Assembly (NCBI GenBank): GCA_017517805.1
Contig: JAFWYD010000004.1
Location: 1-64,000, forward strand
From: Akkermansia sp.
Lineage (GTDB): Bacteria > Verrucomicrobiota > Verrucomicrobiia > Verrucomicrobiales > Akkermansiaceae
DNA length: 64,000 bases
Reading direction: 5' to 3'
In this document: positions 60,317 to 64,000 of the stretch, in pieces
Layout: each line of letters starts with the position of its first letter
Numbering within the stretch: the stretch's first letter is position 1
Translations under genes and position numbers: made by a program
The notes under the pieces: generated by a model
What the model saw: only the letters and a program-made list of their open reading frames with translations
Database searches by the model: none
What the model was told of the DNA's origin: nothing

Positions 60317-62821
60317 ATGACAGATTTGCAAAAAGAAGAGGAGAGCAGAAATGCGGAAGACCCGGCATCCCGGGCTGAATGCCGGAATCCGGATGGTGTC
60401 GGGGTGCGGTCGGAGGCGCGGACGAACGCGGAGCTGACCAGTACCCGAACGCTCAGTAAGGTGGGGAGGCATCTGAAAAGGTACGGGATGGCCTGGTCTT
60501 GCGGAGTGGCTGGAGTGACACTAGCTGTTTTTGGGGGCTATTGGGCGATGACCCATGAGACGGTGCGTGAAGCTCCGGAAGTGGAAATGCCGTTACCCTG
60601 TGTGGAAGCCCCCTTGATTGTCCCTCCTTTCCAGGTGATGAACGAGGAGGGAATGTGCCTTGCCGCAGAGAAAATGGTAGAGAAGCTCCTGGAGCTGCAG
60701 ACGCTGAAATACGCAGAGTTGACTGGATTGCTGCGTTTTGTTCAGGATGCGAATAGCGCGGAGGTCGTAGTCATCCAGTGCGCCTTGCGGCTGCGGGATG
60801 TGGATAATATCGATACGGTTTTACATCGTTGCTGCCTCTCGCCTCAGGCTCATCAGCGTATGAGTGCGGCTGTGAAGCACAATAGGGAGAAAAGGCTTGA
60901 ATATGATTTGGAACGGTCTCGTGTCCTGGAGGTTGCGTCTTCAAATGATGGCTTAGATGTGCTGGCCGGTTATCTGCAGGGAAAGTGGGATTACCGCTAT
61001 TATTCGCCGGAGGATTTGCTCTGTTTGATGGCAGATACCCGTGAGTATCTGGAAAAGGTGAATGAGGAACTGAAGGCTGTAGTGGTGGGAAAGGAGTCAT
61101 ACGCGCAGGCTGCTGCCGCCTTTGCGGAGCGCAGGGCGGTGCCGGATGCTGCCACCATCGAACTGGTAATCCGTTGGGCTGATGCAGGGCGGATGAATAT
61201 GCCACAGCAACAGGCAGAGGAGCACTTGATGAAGGGTGTCTTGCAAACCTTGAATAGTTCCGAGAACAGAAACTCCTACGGCAAATCCGTGGAGCGGCTG
61301 CTCTATCTGCGCCGTATCCGTAGCATTGCCGGGGAGCATGTTCTGATGAAAGATTGGGTGGATACCTACGCCGGGCTGTTGTTGCCGCTGGAACTGATGC
61401 TGGCAAAGGATTGTAAAGCCCCGACAGCAGAATCGAGGCTGGATTTATTGATCGGCATGTATGATACATTGCTGATGCGGTGCGAGACGTTGCCGCAGAA
61501 GGAGGATTCTGAGGAAATGCCGGAGGATATCAGGACCCTGTATGGACAGATTTTGTATCAGCGTATGCAGTTGAAAAAATACTTGGAGATAAGTTCTTCG
61601 CATGAATCCTGCCTGTTGCGGCTGCTGCTGAGCCGCATGGAGCAATTTGCTGCATACAGGTGTGATGAGCGCGTTGAGTTGGCCTCCATAGCGACAAATA
61701 CCCTCGATATGCTGTCGGAGTATGAATCTTTCAAAGTATTTGACAATGAGAGCCAGGAGGACGCTGTGCCGCCGATGCTGCTGATGTCTCAGATGCTGTA
61801 TGCTGCGCAATTGTCACGCGAGCAGCGCGCTCTGGAGGCATTGCGGGATATCAGCGGTAAAAAGAGTGCCGATGCGGCAGCGAAGCTTTGCGCAGAGGCG
61901 CTCCTCATACGCAGAATCTGTTCGGTGCTCAGGGGTGGACTCAGTCTTTCACCGGAGGAAAAGTCTGAGGTGATGCGAGAGGTGGGAAATGAGGCAGAAA
62001 TGTGGGCTTCTGCGTTGGATGCGGAGCTGGAGCGGTTCCGCGAATTGCCGAATGCAGCGCGGGGATCTGAAAAGTTGGCGGAGGTACTGTCCGGAGTTGG
62101 CGCTCCTGCAGTAGAGGATGATAATTTGGAGGATTTGCTGGCTACAACCGAATTGCTGCTGACGTATATGATATCGGACTTGAGAGGGGAATCCGGGCCT
62201 GCCCCTGCTGCATTCCACAAGCGCTACTTCTTCATGGTGGCGGCTCTTGCTCAGCGGTGGGTGCAGCTGGAATATCAGCAGCCGATGTCGCGTGAGCAGC
62301 TGGAAATGTATGAGAAGAGCCTGGAGCGTATGGTAGGCATGCTCAAGCCGTTGGTTCGGCGGTATTTGGAGTTCGAGGAGTTTGCTGATTCCCTCGGTAC
62401 ATGTGCTCGCCTGCTGCCACCTGTGCGCAGGGCGATTGCCCAGGAATTGTTGGATGCGGCTGATTTGCGCTATGTAAATGTAGAGCAGGCGAAAGCTGAC
62501 GCAGATGAAATCCTTGCTACCTTGCAGGAGATAAGTAATGCTGAAAGTGCCCGGGCTGTGTTGCCGAAGCTGCGACATTGCGCAGAAAGATTCAGAACCC
62601 GGCAGATGGACAATCTGGAGTTTTTCTCCCAGGTGGATGGCTTAATGTGGCCGGATGTCCTGCGACTGCGTATGCTGCACCATGAAATCAAACAGGCATC
62701 GGCTGCGCTGCGCGCGGCGAATAACTGCTATGGCTGCCCGGAACTCGATTGCTTGCTGAAAGAAATAGAGCAGGTCTGGGTTCCGAACCTTTCTGCTGAT
62801 CTGTCATCGGGAAAAAACTGA
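60317..62821 (+). CDS. Large membrane-anchored helical protein of unknown function
   Basis: 834 residues: a polar cytoplasmic N-terminus (1-58), one membrane segment (about 60-78, SCGVAGVTLAVFGGYWAM), then about 750 mostly helical residues outside the cytoplasm. The latter resemble a helical solenoid, but no TPR or Sel1 consensus is clear. A TTGGAA / CATAAT pair at 60263-60289 may be its promoter. The partial protein at the right edge has the same layout. Confidence 0.75.
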   Translation: MTDLQKEEESRNAEDPASRAECRNPDGVGVRSEARTNAELTSTRTLSKVGRHLKRYGMAWSCGVAGVTLAVFGGYWAMTHETVREAPEVEMPLPCVEAPLIVPPFQVMNEEGMCLAAEKMVEKLLELQTLKYAELTGLLRFVQDANSAEVVVIQCALRLRDVDNIDTVLHRCCLSPQAHQRMSAAVKHNREKRLEYDLERSRVLEVASSNDGLDVLAGYLQGKWDYRYYSPEDLLCLMADTREYLEKVNEELKAVVVGKESYAQAAAAFAERRAVPDAATIELVIRWADAGRMNMPQQQAEEHLMKGVLQTLNSSENRNSYGKSVERLLYLRRIRSIAGEHVLMKDWVDTYAGLLLPLELMLAKDCKAPTAESRLDLLIGMYDTLLMRCETLPQKEDSEEMPEDIRTLYGQILYQRMQLKKYLEISSSHESCLLRLLLSRMEQFAAYRCDERVELASIATNTLDMLSEYESFKVFDNESQEDAVPPMLLMSQMLYAAQLSREQRALEALRDISGKKSADAAAKLCAEALLIRRICSVLRGGLSLSPEEKSEVMREVGNEAEMWASALDAELERFRELPNAARGSEKLAEVLSGVGAPAVEDDNLEDLLATTELLLTYMISDLRGESGPAPAAFHKRYFFMVAALAQRWVQLEYQQPMSREQLEMYEKSLERMVGMLKPLVRRYLEFEEFADSLGTCARLLPPVRRAIAQELLDAADLRYVNVEQAKADADEILATLQEISNAESARAVLPKLRHCAERFRTRQMDNLEFFSQVDGLMWPDVLRLRMLHHEIKQASAALRAANNCYGCPELDCLLKEIEQVWVPNLSADLSSGKN

Positions 62822-62865
62822 GATAATTCCGGAGCCGAGGCTGGTTGCCGGCCGCACACGGGGGC

Positions 62866-63429
62866 TCAGATGAAATGGAAGTTGGCGTAGTTGAACCTGG
62901 TGAGCGGGGAATGCACCTCATCGAGCATGGCAATGCTTTCTGGTACCTCGCGGAGCGGGGTGTCGGTATCCAGCAGGTGGCGGAGCCGGGTGAAGAGCAG
63001 CTCATTTTCTCTGGTCAGTTCCTCCTGTGTGGTGGCGATGCCGTGTTCTTCGGCTTCGTTGAGTTCTGTGATAATCATGCCGGAGAAAAGGCCATGAAGC
63101 CTCTCTTTGCGGGCGAATTGGTCGGCGTGGCACCAGATGCCGATGAGGTTGCTGCCGTGGCGGCGAAGGGGGTAGGCGTGGTGATGACTGATGATGAGCC
63201 TGTCAAAGTATTCCACAGTATCGTCCGTGCGGGAGTAGAGCCCGTCGGGACACCCGTGTCCCAGGAGCATGATTCTCTCTGTGCCAGGGCTGAGATTCAA
63301 CGTGTGTCGGATTTCCATACTGCTGGCATCCTGGGTTATTCGGCGCGCTTCTATTCCCTGGTAGAGGGCGCAGAGCATGGTGGTGGTCCGGTCTTTGGGG
63401 TGGATGATGATCATGGTGGTGTGGTTCAT
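62866..63429 (-). CDS. Caspase-like candidate with GHG and WCHA motifs
   Basis: 187 residues. The order IIIHPKDRTT, RIMLLGHGCPDGLYS, SNLIGIWCHADQFA and LFSGMIITELNEA places a His in a GHG turn and a Cys after a beta strand. This is the usual arrangement of His-Cys dyads in caspase-fold (clan CD) proteins. Similar unnamed proteins occur in Bacteroidota accessory DNA, as I recall. Catalysis is not shown. Start at ATG 63429; 63456 is possible. Confidence 0.55.
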   Translation of the reverse strand: MNHTTMIIIHPKDRTTTMLCALYQGIEARRITQDASSMEIRHTLNLSPGTERIMLLGHGCPDGLYSRTDDTVEYFDRLIISHHHAYPLRRHGSNLIGIWCHADQFARKERLHGLFSGMIITELNEAEEHGIATTQEELTRENELLFTRLRHLLDTDTPLREVPESIAMLDEVHSPLTRFNYANFHFI

Positions 63430-63568
63430 TCTGGCAGAAATCGGGTGATTTTCCAAGCATTTTTAGTGCATGTTTGTTGGTTTGTAGAAAATGGGATGTT
63501 GTAACCGTTTGCAATCGGGGAAATAAGCTTGCGTTTTGCGGTGGCGGATGTTTAGATAGGACTTGAAC

Positions 63569-64000
63569 ATGAATTCAGATCTGAAAGAGCGCTTGCGGTG
63601 GCGGGTGCGGTGGATGTGCAGCGTGGCATTGCTGGCTGGGGTGCTGGTGATGTTTGCCGCCTGGTGGTGGTATGAGCATGCGCTGGATTTTCTGCCGCCG
63701 CCACGGCAGCAGGCTGCGGCGGCGGCAGAAGTGCCTGCCATAGTGGATTCGCAGTTGCTGGAGGCCGTTCTGCCTGCAGAGGAGCTCCATGATGCCGGGC
63801 CGCAGGAGTGTGTGGCGGCTGCCGAGTGGCTGTATGAGTCGTTCCTGAATCGTGCAGAGACGCAGTATGTGTTTTATGCGGGGTTGCTGGGCTCGGTGCA
63901 TGATAAGGAGAGCGCCGATGCTGTGGTGACGCGCTGCGAGTCGGTCTTTTTTGATTTAGTTGTGGCGAATCTCTTGCGTGCGAAGTTGAACAGGATGACG
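63569..64000 (+). CDS. Membrane-anchored protein cut by the window edge
   Basis: The frame is open from ATG 63569 to the last base: 144 codons, no stop. A basic N-terminus (LKERLRWRVRW), one membrane segment (about 17-36, CSVALLAGVLVMFAAWWWYE), a Pro/Ala linker and a helical domain are seen. The layout echoes the 834-residue protein upstream. Confidence 0.7.
   Translation, partial: MNSDLKERLRWRVRWMCSVALLAGVLVMFAAWWWYEHALDFLPPPRQQAAAAAEVPAIVDSQLLEAVLPAEELHDAGPQECVAAAEWLYESFLNRAETQYVFYAGLLGSVHDKESADAVVTRCESVFFDLVVANLLRAKLNRMT

Overview
The window looks like a chromosomal segment of a Verrucomicrobiota bacterium, most likely near Akkermansiaceae. This rests on a fused LpxC-FabZ enzyme, a DUF2851 protein, a lysine/alanine-rich RpoD tail, prepilin trios and a TPR-secretin of the type common in that phylum, and moderately GC-rich DNA. 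The placement is inferred from gene content, not from a marker alignment. No rRNA, tRNA or CRISPR array was seen.

The left part (1-36,353) is mostly housekeeping. Plus-strand genes come first: cyclophilin, ABC-F ATPase, RpoD, a secretin with an AsmA-like membrane protein, a DUF374 acyltransferase and FolD. A minus-strand block follows: UppP, signal peptidase I, squalene/phytoene synthase, STAS protein and DUF2851 protein. Next are three prepilin-like genes and a lipoate ligase on plus. A long minus-strand run then carries a lipoprotein, an RND pump with a double adaptor, a HAD-FolB fusion, a double-psi-barrel-like secreted protein, NadB, YidC-YidD-RnpA-RpmH and LpxC-FabZ. A plus-strand ion transporter, broken near its N-terminus, closes this part.

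From about 36.4 kb the content is accessory. Two copies of a 21-bp palindrome-like element, exact reverse complements of each other, lie just before a tightly packed plus-strand gene set. The set contains an ECF-like sigma factor with an HxxxCxxC anti-sigma candidate, a small protein with five calcium-loop motifs, an M48 metallopeptidase, three small membrane proteins, two tandem AAA+ ATPases, a DUF697 membrane protein, a dynamin-like GTPase, and a degenerate kinase-like coiled-coil membrane protein. It reads as one uncharacterised regulated membrane or proteostasis system.

At 49.3-50.2 kb, in what first looks like noncoding DNA, the minus strand carries six consecutive micro-ORFs of 25-30 codons between promoter-like motifs and a strong terminator. 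Two are recognisable paralogues of the same length. The same promoter architecture (GGCAAAA-like box, about 14-17 bases, CCTATATA) recurs before a YbjN-like gene, a truncated ankyrin gene, an ankyrin operon and a Sel1 gene. This suggests a regulon that includes the micropeptides.

The right end (50.4-64 kb) holds YbjN-like, ankyrin-repeat, Sel1-repeat and tandem DUF1810 proteins, a large membrane-anchored protein of unknown function, a GHG/Cys caspase-like candidate, and a truncated membrane protein at the window edge.
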